From contig CAYMZZ010000010.1 of assembly GCA_964395095.1 (NCBI GenBank), positions 62,001 to 126,000 of the forward strand: a DNA stretch of 64,000 nt, in the 5' to 3' direction. Positions 57,633 to 64,000 of the stretch are shown in pieces; positions within the stretch are counted from its first letter, which is position 1; every line of letters starts with the position of its first letter. A program made the translations under genes and the position numbers. The DNA is from CAYMZZ01 sp964395095. GTDB taxonomy: Bacteria > Bacteroidota > Bacteroidia > Chitinophagales > Chitinophagaceae. Under the pieces are notes generated by a model. The model searched no databases, was not told the DNA's origin, and was given only the letters and a program-made list of their open reading frames with translations.

Positions 57633-58250
57633 TTTATTGTTCTTTCTTCCGTTGCTCCGCAACAGATGCTTGAAGCGGCTAAAGGTTTCCGGTTTTATAT
57701 TGAGATAAGACGCCAGGTATTTCTGTGGTACGCGCTGCATCAGTTCCGGGTTCTTCATCACAAAATTCAGGAAGCGCTCACGGGGCGTCATCTTGATCAT
57801 TTGCATCTGCCAGTTGTCTTTGATCACCATGGTATGGGTAACTACCAGCCGCCCCAGGTGCTCCATTTTTTTTGATCGGGCATATACTTCTTCCAAATCG
57901 TCGTGCTCAATACTAATGACGGTGGAAGGCTCAATGGTTTCCACAAAATATTCGGATGGCTTGCGGCTGTGAAAGGATTCCTGGCTCAGGATAATATGGC
58001 CTTCCGTGGAAATCTGCGTATTGATTTCGTGGCTGCCTTTCTTGTAATATTTGCGGATCAACCCCCTTACAATAAAATTGAAGTGGTTCTCTACCTCCCC
58101 TGCTTTTACCAACATTTCCCTTTTGCCAAAACGACGCACCCTTATTACAGGAAGCAGGGTTTTGGCAAATTCCTCATCCGTAACATTCACAAATTTTCGG
58201 ATATACTCCAGGAATGGTCGGGTGCTATCCATATTATGATTTCTAAGCAT
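57621..58250 (-). CDS. Crp/Fnr family transcriptional regulator (second copy)
   Basis: A 209-residue regulator: sensor domain (RVRRFGKREMLVKAGEVENHFNFIVRGLIRKYYKKG) and winged helix (MQRVPQKYLASYLNIKPETFSRFKHLLRSNGRK). There are no Fnr-type cysteines and no clear cAMP-binding RxS. It is only distantly similar to the copy at 33214. Alternative start at 58232. The 3' end overlaps the ZIP gene by 12 nt in a convergent arrangement. Confidence 0.88.
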   Translation of the reverse strand: MLRNHNMDSTRPFLEYIRKFVNVTDEEFAKTLLPVIRVRRFGKREMLVKAGEVENHFNFIVRGLIRKYYKKGSHEINTQISTEGHIILSQESFHSRKPSEYFVETIEPSTVISIEHDDLEEVYARSKKMEHLGRLVVTHTMVIKDNWQMQMIKMTPRERFLNFVMKNPELMQRVPQKYLASYLNIKPETFSRFKHLLRSNGRKNNKSGA

Positions 58251-58400
58251 AAGTTAGGAAATATTGAGTCAAATCAAGAATTAAATTTTTGGGTAGCAGA
58301 ATACCAGGCGGTAAGCGGTTGAACGAAAACCGGCAAAAACCGGGAGATATTGTAGATTTGCCATCCTTTGACCAACTTTTCAAATAAAACCAACTCAATT

Positions 58401-59633
58401 ATGGCCCAAAAGATCAAAGTTGCCAATCCCGTAGTGGAATTGGATGGCGATGAAATGACCCGCATCATTTGGAAATTCATTAAAGACAAACTGATACTGC
58501 CCTACCTGGAACTGGATATCAAATACTTTGATCTGGGTATCGAATACCGCGACCAAACCAATGACCAGGTGACGGTGGATGCCGCCAACGCTATCCGCGA
58601 ATATGGCGTAGGCATCAAATGCGCGACCATCACACCCGACGAAGCCCGCGTGAAGGAATTTAACCTGAAACAGATGTGGAAGAGTCCCAACGGAACGATC
58701 CGCAATATTCTCGATGGCACCGTGTTTCGTGAGCCCATCGTGATCAGCAATATTCCCCGCCTGGTGACCAACTGGACCGCGCCCATTATCGTGGGACGCC
58801 ATGCTTTCGGCGATCAGTACCGCGCTACCGATGCGGTGATCAAAGGAAAAGGCCGGCTGACCATGACTTTTACACCGGAAGATGGTGGTGAGGCGCAAAC
58901 TTTTGAAGTATATAACTTCAAGGGCGATGGCGTAGCACTCACCATGTACAATACCGATGAGAGCATACGCGGCTTTGCGCGCAGTTGTTTCAATATGGCA
59001 CTGGGCAAAGGCTGGCCCCTGTACCTTTCTACCAAGAATACCATCCTGAAAAAATATGATGGCCGCTTCAAGGATATTTTTGAGGAGATCTATCAAAACG
59101 AATTCAAAGCCAAATTTGACGCCGCCGGCATCGTTTATGAGCACCGCCTCATCGATGATATGGTAGCCAGCGCCCTCAAGTGGAATGGCAATTTTGTATG
59201 GGCCTGTAAAAACTATGATGGTGATGTGCAAAGTGATACCGTTGCCCAGGGTTTTGGCTCTCTCGGCCTGATGACCTCTGTGCTCATAACCCCCGATGGC
59301 AAGACCATGGAGGCGGAAGCCGCGCACGGTACCGTTACCCGTCACTATCGCGATCACCAACAGGGCAAGCCTACCAGCACCAATCCCATCGCTTCCATTT
59401 TCGCGTGGACAAGAGGTCTTGCATTCCGCGGCAAGCTCGATGGCAACCAGCCCCTGATCGATTTCTGCGAAGCGTTGGAAGCTGTTTGTATAGAAACCGT
59501 GGAAGAGGGCAAAATGACCAAGGACCTGGCGGTATGTATCCATGGCAATAAAGTAAAGCATGGCGAACACTTCCTTTACACAGAAGAATTTCTCGAAGCG
59601 ATTGACCTGAATTTGAAGAAGAAAATGAAGTGA
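58401..59633 (+). CDS. icd: NADP-dependent isocitrate dehydrogenase (eukaryotic-type)
   Basis: Oxidises isocitrate to 2-oxoglutarate in the TCA cycle. The 410-residue homodimeric type II IDH starts MAQKIKVANPVVELDGDEMTRIIW, as in animal and Bacteroidota IDH, with SPNGTIRNILDGTVFREPI, YEHRLIDDMVAS, NYDGDVQSDTVAQGFGSLGLM and EAAHGTVTRHYR. The start at 58401 is preferred over an upstream in-frame ATG at 58368. It is followed by array R11. Confidence 0.96.
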   Translation: MAQKIKVANPVVELDGDEMTRIIWKFIKDKLILPYLELDIKYFDLGIEYRDQTNDQVTVDAANAIREYGVGIKCATITPDEARVKEFNLKQMWKSPNGTIRNILDGTVFREPIVISNIPRLVTNWTAPIIVGRHAFGDQYRATDAVIKGKGRLTMTFTPEDGGEAQTFEVYNFKGDGVALTMYNTDESIRGFARSCFNMALGKGWPLYLSTKNTILKKYDGRFKDIFEEIYQNEFKAKFDAAGIVYEHRLIDDMVASALKWNGNFVWACKNYDGDVQSDTVAQGFGSLGLMTSVLITPDGKTMEAEAAHGTVTRHYRDHQQGKPTSTNPIASIFAWTRGLAFRGKLDGNQPLIDFCEALEAVCIETVEEGKMTKDLAVCIHGNKVKHGEHFLYTEEFLEAIDLNLKKKMK

Positions 59634-59744
59634 ATTAGTTGATTTGTTGATTTGTTTATTCGTTGATTCGTGATATAATGAAGAAGAACAAAAACTCCGC
59701 CACCCAACAAATCAACAAATAAACAAATCAACAAATCATCAACA
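59632..59744. repeat. Paired inverted octamer array R11 (GTTGATTT type)
   Basis: The left arm (59632-59672) has GTTGATTT/GTTTATTC units starting within the icd stop region; the right arm (59704-59744) has CAACAAAT/AAATCAAC units. The spacer is about 30 nt. The right arm runs directly into the GTG start of the next gene at 59745. Confidence 0.7.
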
Positions 59745-60248
59745 GTGCTTCCCGATCCCACCTTCCAATTGCGCGACGCTGATGAGCGGGATGTTGCGCT
59801 GATACAGGAGCTGACGGCGAAAGTATGGCCGCAGACCTATGCTTCCATTCTTAGTCCCGAGCAAATCCGTTATATGCTCGAGATGTCGTATTCAACAGCG
59901 GCCCTGGAAAAGCAGATGCGCGAAGGTCACCAGTTTTATATTGCCTTGCGTGGGCAGGAGCCCATTGGATTTGCTTCAGTAAGCGAAACCCAACCCGGCC
60001 ATTTTAAACTGCATAAGATTTACCTGCTCCCATCCGAACAGGGCAAAGGAACCGGGCGACAGATGCTGGAAACCATCTTTCAACTGATTCGCTCGCGGGG
60101 AGGAACCCTGCTCGAACTGAATGTGAACCGCTACAACAAGGCCCGGCAGTTTTATGAAAAGCTCGGTTTTGCCGTAATCAGGGAAGAAGATATTGATATC
60201 GGCGGAGGCTTCCTGATGAATGATTTTGTGATGGCGCGATCAATTTGA
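59745..60248 (+). CDS. GNAT family N-acetyltransferase (second copy)
   Basis: A 167-residue acetyltransferase. Motif A is IYLLPSEQGKGTGRQMLETIF and motif B NVNRYNKARQFYEKLGFAV, close to the RimI/YjaB-like group. The start GTG at 59745 abuts array R11; the first residues (LPDPTFQLRDADERDVALIQELT) fit the family N-terminus. The last 9 nt overlap the convergent gene at 60240. The substrate is unknown. Confidence 0.88.
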   Translation: MLPDPTFQLRDADERDVALIQELTAKVWPQTYASILSPEQIRYMLEMSYSTAALEKQMREGHQFYIALRGQEPIGFASVSETQPGHFKLHKIYLLPSEQGKGTGRQMLETIFQLIRSRGGTLLELNVNRYNKARQFYEKLGFAVIREEDIDIGGGFLMNDFVMARSI

Positions 60249-60719
60249 AGCTGGCGCGGGAAAACAGGGCAGGTACTCCAATGGATCAGCCGGCGTTTCA
60301 AAATCGAAAAGCAGAATTTCCAATTTAGCGCCGGGCTTCAGCTTCCCGATCGGGTCCCCTTTCTTCACCCTTTGCTGGGGTCTTACCAGGGGTTCATGGA
60401 TACCCGATAACCAAAACCAGAAATCTTCGTAGTTGAAAACTATTTCATAGCTGCCATCGGTCTCCCTTTGCACCGCCGTTATCACGGCGTCGGCCGTTGA
60501 TTTCACAAGACTGTCCGCGGTACTGCTGATAATGAGTTTGAGGTCCTGTGATCCATAAAGCTTCAGGGCCACGCTATCGACATGCGCCCTTGCCTCGCGT
60601 AGCGGACAGGCAAAACGCGGCGATCCCCCTTCGCCATTACCCGTTTGGGCTTTTGTAGAGAGGGGAAAAAGTACAATGCTGCAAACGACAACGATTGCAG
60701 GGACGAGGGTACGTTTCAT
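60240..60719 (-). CDS. Secreted LytM/M23-fold protein without the catalytic residues
   Basis: A 159-residue protein with a signal peptide (to about residue 25). The rest follows the lysostaphin/M23 layout: STADSLVKSTADAVITAVQRETDGSYEIVFNYEDFWFWLSGIHEPLVRPQQRVKKGDPIGKLKPGAKLEILLFDFETPADPLEYL. The spots where M23 enzymes have the metal ligands (the HxxxD and HxH) are occupied by other residues (LEILLFD in place of HxH), so it should be inactive, as in amidase activators such as EnvC. An amidase is present in the window (38196). Confidence 0.65.
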   Translation of the reverse strand: MKRTLVPAIVVVCSIVLFPLSTKAQTGNGEGGSPRFACPLREARAHVDSVALKLYGSQDLKLIISSTADSLVKSTADAVITAVQRETDGSYEIVFNYEDFWFWLSGIHEPLVRPQQRVKKGDPIGKLKPGAKLEILLFDFETPADPLEYLPCFPAPASN

Positions 60720-60725
60720 AAGGGA

Positions 60726-61025
60726 TTAATTGCGGTTAATGCTGAGTTTACGCGCCATTTCCGCGCTCATGCCTTCGGCGCTGATGCCATAGCCGCTCAC
60801 CAGCACGCCCTTCTCCCCATCCTTACCTTCGATAGCATACACGATCGACGCATCGCCGGGGTCGGTATTGCCCTCAAAGCGATACACTTCCACAATCTCA
60901 AAATCATCAATATCGAAGCGGGTGCCCTGGCAGATCAGGCAGTTCTCCGCCAGGTTAAAATCGAGCGAATAACCCCGGGAACGGAGCCCGTTGGTAGCGG
61001 CAGAGAGGGTATCGTAGGAATACAT
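60726..61025 (-). CDS. Small conserved protein (often mislabelled PRPP synthetase)
   Basis: A 99-residue cytosolic protein: MYSYDTLSAATNGLRSRGYSLDFNLAENCLICQ, FEIVEVYRFEGNTDPGDASIVYAIE and GEKGVLVSGYGISAEG. It matches a small Bacteroidota family that databases sometimes name phosphoribosylpyrophosphate synthetase, although it is far too short (PRPP synthetase ~315) and has no PRPP motif. The start at 61025 is chosen over 61088 because the family begins with Y-D-T. The function is unknown. Confidence 0.68.
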   Translation of the reverse strand: MYSYDTLSAATNGLRSRGYSLDFNLAENCLICQGTRFDIDDFEIVEVYRFEGNTDPGDASIVYAIEGKDGEKGVLVSGYGISAEGMSAEMARKLSINRN

Positions 61026-61136
61026 AATTGCGGCATTTTGGTTAAAGAAAGATAAGCGGTTGACGATCAAAGACTCCAATCGAATCACCTGCCTCGTGCA
61101 GGCGATTCCAATTTAGGATAAAATACAGATAAACCG

Positions 61137-61144
61137 TACCTTTG
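61137..61144 (+). promoter_or_regulatory. TACCTTTG promoter element for ahcY
   Basis: Exact TAnnTTTG match 24 nt before the ahcY ATG at 61169, with an AT-rich stretch upstream. Confidence 0.58.
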
Positions 61145-61168
61145 CCGCCGAAAAATAAACTATTTCAA

Positions 61169-62494
61169 ATGGCAACAACTACCCAATCGATTGACTTTTC
61201 ACTCCCTTATAAAGTGGCCGATATATCCCTGGCTGAATGGGGCCGCAAGGAAATCCGACTCGCCGAAGCAGAAATGCCCGGACTGATGGCTATTCGTGCT
61301 GAATATGGCCCATCTCAACCTCTTAAAGGTGCCCGTGTTGCAGGCTGTCTGCACATGACCATTCAAACCGCCGTGTTGATTGAAACCCTGGTAGCCCTGG
61401 GCGCGGAAGTAAAGTGGAGCTCCTGCAATATCTTCAGCACACAGGACCATGCCGCAGCCGCCATCGCCGCCGCCGGTATCGGTGTATTTGCCTGGAAGGG
61501 ACAGTCGGTGGAAGAAGCGGATTGGTGTATTGAGCAAACACTGTTTTTTGGTGGTAAAGACCGCCCCCTCAATATGATTCTCGATGATGGAGGCGACCTC
61601 ACCAATATGGTGCTCGATAAATATCCCGAGCTGGTGCAGCATGTGAAAGGCATTTCGGAAGAAACAACCACCGGTGTACACCGCCTCTATGAGCGCGTGG
61701 CGAAAGGAACATTGCCCATGCCCGCTATCAACGTGAACGATTCCGTTACCAAATCGAAATTCGACAACAAATATGGCTGCAAGGAATCGCTGGTAGATGC
61801 GATTCGCCGCGCTACGGATGTGATGCTGGCTGGTAAGGTAGCAGTAGTAGGTGGTTATGGTGATGTGGGTAAGGGCTCTGCCGCTTCACTCGCGGGTGCC
61901 GGTTGCCGTGTAATCGTTACAGAAATTGATCCCATTTGCGCCCTGCAGGCCGCTATGGACGGATTCGAGGTAAAGAAAATGGTGGACGCCGTTAAGGAAG
62001 CCGATATAGTGGTAACCGCTTCCGGTTGTCGCGACCTGATCACCGGCACGCATTTCAAACTGATGAAAGACAAAGCCATCGTTTGTAATATCGGACACTT
62101 CGATATCGAAATCGACATCGCCTGGCTCAATGAGAATTATGGCCATACCAAAGATACCATCAAGCCCCAGGTGGATATTTATAATGTAGAAGGAAAAGAC
62201 ATCATCATCCTGGCCGAAGGCCGCCTCGTTAACCTGGGATGCGCCACCGGCCACCCCTCCTTTGTGATGAGTAACTCCTTCAGTAACCAAACCCTGGCAC
62301 AGATTGAGCTGTGGGCTAACCACCAGAATTACGAGAACAAAGTATATGTGCTGCCCAAACACCTGGATGAGAAAGTAGCACGCCTGCACCTCGGTAAGAT
62401 TGGCGTGGAACTGGATGAACTGACGCCAGCACAAGCGGAATATTTGGGCATTACCAAAGAAGGGCCGTTTAAGCCGGAACATTATAGGTATTGA
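61169..62494 (+). CDS. ahcY: Adenosylhomocysteinase
   Basis: Hydrolyses S-adenosylhomocysteine to adenosine and homocysteine, using bound NAD. The 441-residue protein has the substrate residues in ARVAGCLHMTIQTAVLIETL and CNIFSTQDHAAAA, the NAD loop VVGGYGDVGKGSAASLAGAG, and the C-terminal GPFKPEHYRY end that is the hallmark of AHCY. The start at 61169 is preferred over an upstream in-frame ATG at 61142. It removes the SAH produced by SAM-dependent methylases. Confidence 0.97.
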   Translation: MATTTQSIDFSLPYKVADISLAEWGRKEIRLAEAEMPGLMAIRAEYGPSQPLKGARVAGCLHMTIQTAVLIETLVALGAEVKWSSCNIFSTQDHAAAAIAAAGIGVFAWKGQSVEEADWCIEQTLFFGGKDRPLNMILDDGGDLTNMVLDKYPELVQHVKGISEETTTGVHRLYERVAKGTLPMPAINVNDSVTKSKFDNKYGCKESLVDAIRRATDVMLAGKVAVVGGYGDVGKGSAASLAGAGCRVIVTEIDPICALQAAMDGFEVKKMVDAVKEADIVVTASGCRDLITGTHFKLMKDKAIVCNIGHFDIEIDIAWLNENYGHTKDTIKPQVDIYNVEGKDIIILAEGRLVNLGCATGHPSFVMSNSFSNQTLAQIELWANHQNYENKVYVLPKHLDEKVARLHLGKIGVELDELTPAQAEYLGITKEGPFKPEHYRY

Positions 62495-62500
62495 GGAGAA

Positions 62501-62680
62501 GTTGTAAGTTTTAAGTTATAAGTTTTAAGTTATAAGGACTTTCGCTTGGTATTTAATAGTTTTAATTTAGTCTGTCGCACCAGGTAGCGCTATTTGGAAT
62601 TGTGGTATGCTAGCATTATCCTTATAACTTAAAACTTATAACTTAAAACTTACAACGTATAACTTACAACTTATAACTCC
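62501..62680. repeat. Paired inverted heptamer array R12
   Basis: The left arm (62501-62537) has TAAGTTN units and the right arm (62622-62679) the complement, including one TACGTTG unit. The spacer is about 85 nt. It lies between convergent ahcY and an ABC permease, and ends 2 nt before the permease stop codon. Confidence 0.75.
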
Positions 62681-62681
62681 C

Positions 62682-63797
62682 TCACTGCTTCTTCCTATAG
62701 CTCCCCACCGCCCATCCATTGAGTGCTATGGCGAAGCCAAGCATGGATAATAAATGTGATTGTATATCGCTAAGGCTGCTACCCTTTATCACTACCATTC
62801 GCATCACCTCAATAAAATAACTTACGGGGTTGAGGCGAACCAGCGTCTTTGCCCAATCGGGCATACTGTCTACTGAAGTATAGAGCCCTCCGAGCAAAAT
62901 AAATAGCATCATCAGGAAAAAAGAAATCAGCATGGCCTGCTGCTGGGTATGTGTATAGTTCGATACGAGTAATCCCAGCCCCAGGATGGCCAACAGGTAA
63001 ACGGCAGCAAAACAGTAGATCGTCAATAAGTTTCCCACCGGCTGAATGCCATAGACCAGGCGGGCGATCAATAGGCCGATGCTGAGAATAACCAGCCCGA
63101 GTACCCAGAACGGAATTAGTTTGGCAAGGATGAACTCATGTTTCTTCACCGGCGTCACATTGATTTGCTCGATGGTACCCACTTCTTTTTCTTTCACGAT
63201 ATTCAGTGCTGCGAGAAAGGTACCCACCATCGTTACGAGAATGACCAGGATGCCGGGTACCATAAAGAGCTGGTAATTCAGATAAGGATTAAACCAGTTG
63301 GAGGAATGAATTTCCACTTGATCCTTTCCCAGGGCCGAGGGACCCAGCCATTCTATGCGTATTTGCTGGTTATACTCTTCCAGTATTCGCCGCAAATAGG
63401 CGATGCCCAGGTTGCCCTTCACGCCATTGATGGCGTTTGCTGCCAGATAAACCGGGGCATGGTTCTCCCTTTGAAGGTTCTCTTCAAAATGAGCCGGAAT
63501 ATTGACGAGAATATCACCCTGGTCCATTTCCATCGCATGCAATGCATCTGCATAATTCGACACAACGGCAGAAAGCTGAAAATAGCGGCTGGCCTCCAGC
63601 TTGTATTGCAGTTGCCGCGACAGGCTCCCATGATCCTGATCGACCCAGATGATGCGGATTCCTTTCACCTCATAATCCGCCGCAAGTGGTAGAATAATGA
63701 GTTGCAGTGCGGGCATCACAAAGATGATCCGCAGGATGGCCGGATCACGGAAGATCTGCCGGAATTCCTTCTGCAATAAAAATTTCAGTACACGCAT
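62682..63797 (-). CDS. ABC-2 type transporter permease
   Basis: A 371-residue ABC-2 membrane protein: one N-terminal helix after EFRQIFRDPAILRIIFVMP, a large periplasmic loop (about 45-170), then five helices, with the family element EKEVGTIEQINVTPVKKHEFILAKLIPFW and LLGGLYTSVDSMPDWAK...LNPVSYFIEVMR. It resembles YhhJ/YbhS exporter permeases, which pair with an HlyD-type protein and a fused ATPase. A second permease lies 23 nt upstream. Confidence 0.92.
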   Translation of the reverse strand: MRVLKFLLQKEFRQIFRDPAILRIIFVMPALQLIILPLAADYEVKGIRIIWVDQDHGSLSRQLQYKLEASRYFQLSAVVSNYADALHAMEMDQGDILVNIPAHFEENLQRENHAPVYLAANAINGVKGNLGIAYLRRILEEYNQQIRIEWLGPSALGKDQVEIHSSNWFNPYLNYQLFMVPGILVILVTMVGTFLAALNIVKEKEVGTIEQINVTPVKKHEFILAKLIPFWVLGLVILSIGLLIARLVYGIQPVGNLLTIYCFAAVYLLAILGLGLLVSNYTHTQQQAMLISFFLMMLFILLGGLYTSVDSMPDWAKTLVRLNPVSYFIEVMRMVVIKGSSLSDIQSHLLSMLGFAIALNGWAVGSYRKKQ

Positions 63798-63820
63798 ATT
63801 ACTCTATTTGTGCCGACCCC

Positions 63821-64000
63821 TCAGGTCAGCCTTATCCTAAACTTTTTGACGGCCAGCAAAAGCAGCACAAGGGTCATTCCCAGCAGTATCAGGGTTTCTT
63901 TCCACACGGCATTCCAGCCGGCGCCCTTTATCATGATATCGCTCACGATCTGGTAAAACCATTTCGCGGGCACCAGGTTGGAGATGATTTGCAGGACGAA
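63821..64000 (-). CDS. Second ABC-2 permease (C-terminal end only)
   Basis: The last 59 residues of a permease read on the minus strand to a TGA at 63821. The segment (LVPAKWFYQIVSDIMIKGAG, then LGMTLVLLLLAVKKF) matches the C-terminal helix region of the neighbouring ABC-2 permease. The rest lies beyond the window. It is 23 nt upstream of the other permease, so the two form a paired exporter. Confidence 0.8.
   Translation of the reverse strand, partial: FVLQIISNLVPAKWFYQIVSDIMIKGAGWNAVWKETLILLGMTLVLLLLAVKKFRIRLT

Noticed and set aside
7234..62680. The regular short repeats look at first sight like CRISPR arrays.
   Set aside because: Units are only 7-8 nt with no unique spacers between them, the arms are inverted copies and no cas gene is present.

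Overview
The window looks like chromosomal DNA of a Bacteroidota member, most likely order Chitinophagales (Chitinophagaceae). Evidence seen: promoter elements of the TAnnTTTG type, few Shine-Dalgarno sequences, PorW/SprE and PorG-like type IX secretion proteins, a HYC_CC_PP protein, a Porin_10-type porin, a DUF6089 protein, a eukaryotic-type NADP isocitrate dehydrogenase, a mitochondrial-type aconitase, and short AT-rich heptamer inverted repeats between genes. Gene density is high. I see no rRNA, tRNA, transposase, prophage or CRISPR array.

Layout. 1-5253 (minus): TlpA thioredoxin, two secreted HMA metal-binding proteins, a HYC_CC_PP protein, a porin and purine nucleoside phosphorylase. 5363-8746 (plus): sucC, a SymE-like toxin, a GluQ-type synthetase and a GNAT. 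8862-11347 (minus): an outer-membrane barrel, SprT-like protease, AtpI-like membrane protein, bactofilin and a single-pass membrane protein. 11480-17926 (plus): PorW/SprE, PBP1A and a LolA-like protein. 18107-19793: cysE-cysM. 19919-23319: an HsdR-N nuclease-like protein, AMP nucleosidase, a small secreted protein and a fused Opp/Dpp ABC ATPase. 23321-27097 (minus): a very large TraB/GumN protein. 27442-30998 (plus): queA with a structured leader, an alpha-oxoamine synthase and ubiX. 31005-33086 (minus): GH18 and GH5 hydrolases. 33214-37834: a Crp/Fnr regulator, a secreted protein, a PorG-like protein, an EamA transporter (minus) and a CoA-transferase. 38196-46970: mostly minus-strand envelope and stress genes (amidase, cardiolipin synthase, sensor kinase, YgiD, HtpG). 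47227-51587: SWIB/histone-like protein, serine hydrolase, aconitase and PspC. 51789-55871: ispH, glucan phosphorylase-like protein and a lipoprotein. 56143-62494: DtxR-ZIP operon, Crp/Fnr, icd, GNAT, an inactive-looking LytM protein and ahcY. 62682-64000 (minus): two ABC-2 permeases.

Shared themes are central metabolism (sucC, acn, icd, ahcY, purine salvage, cysteine synthesis), envelope building and secretion (PorW, PBP1A, amidase, cardiolipin synthase, PorG-like), and metal handling (HMA/HYC cluster, DtxR-ZIP).

The most unusual signal is a family of at least 13 paired, inverted arrays of 7-nt (sometimes 8-nt) AT-rich units lying nearly flush with start and stop codons. Other points worth following: a queA leader with two mutually exclusive pairings, a folded intergenic element at 7093-7213, TAnnTTTG promoters placed exactly 4 nt before an ATG (predicted leaderless mRNAs), and a glucan phosphorylase homologue with Thr where the PLP lysine should be.
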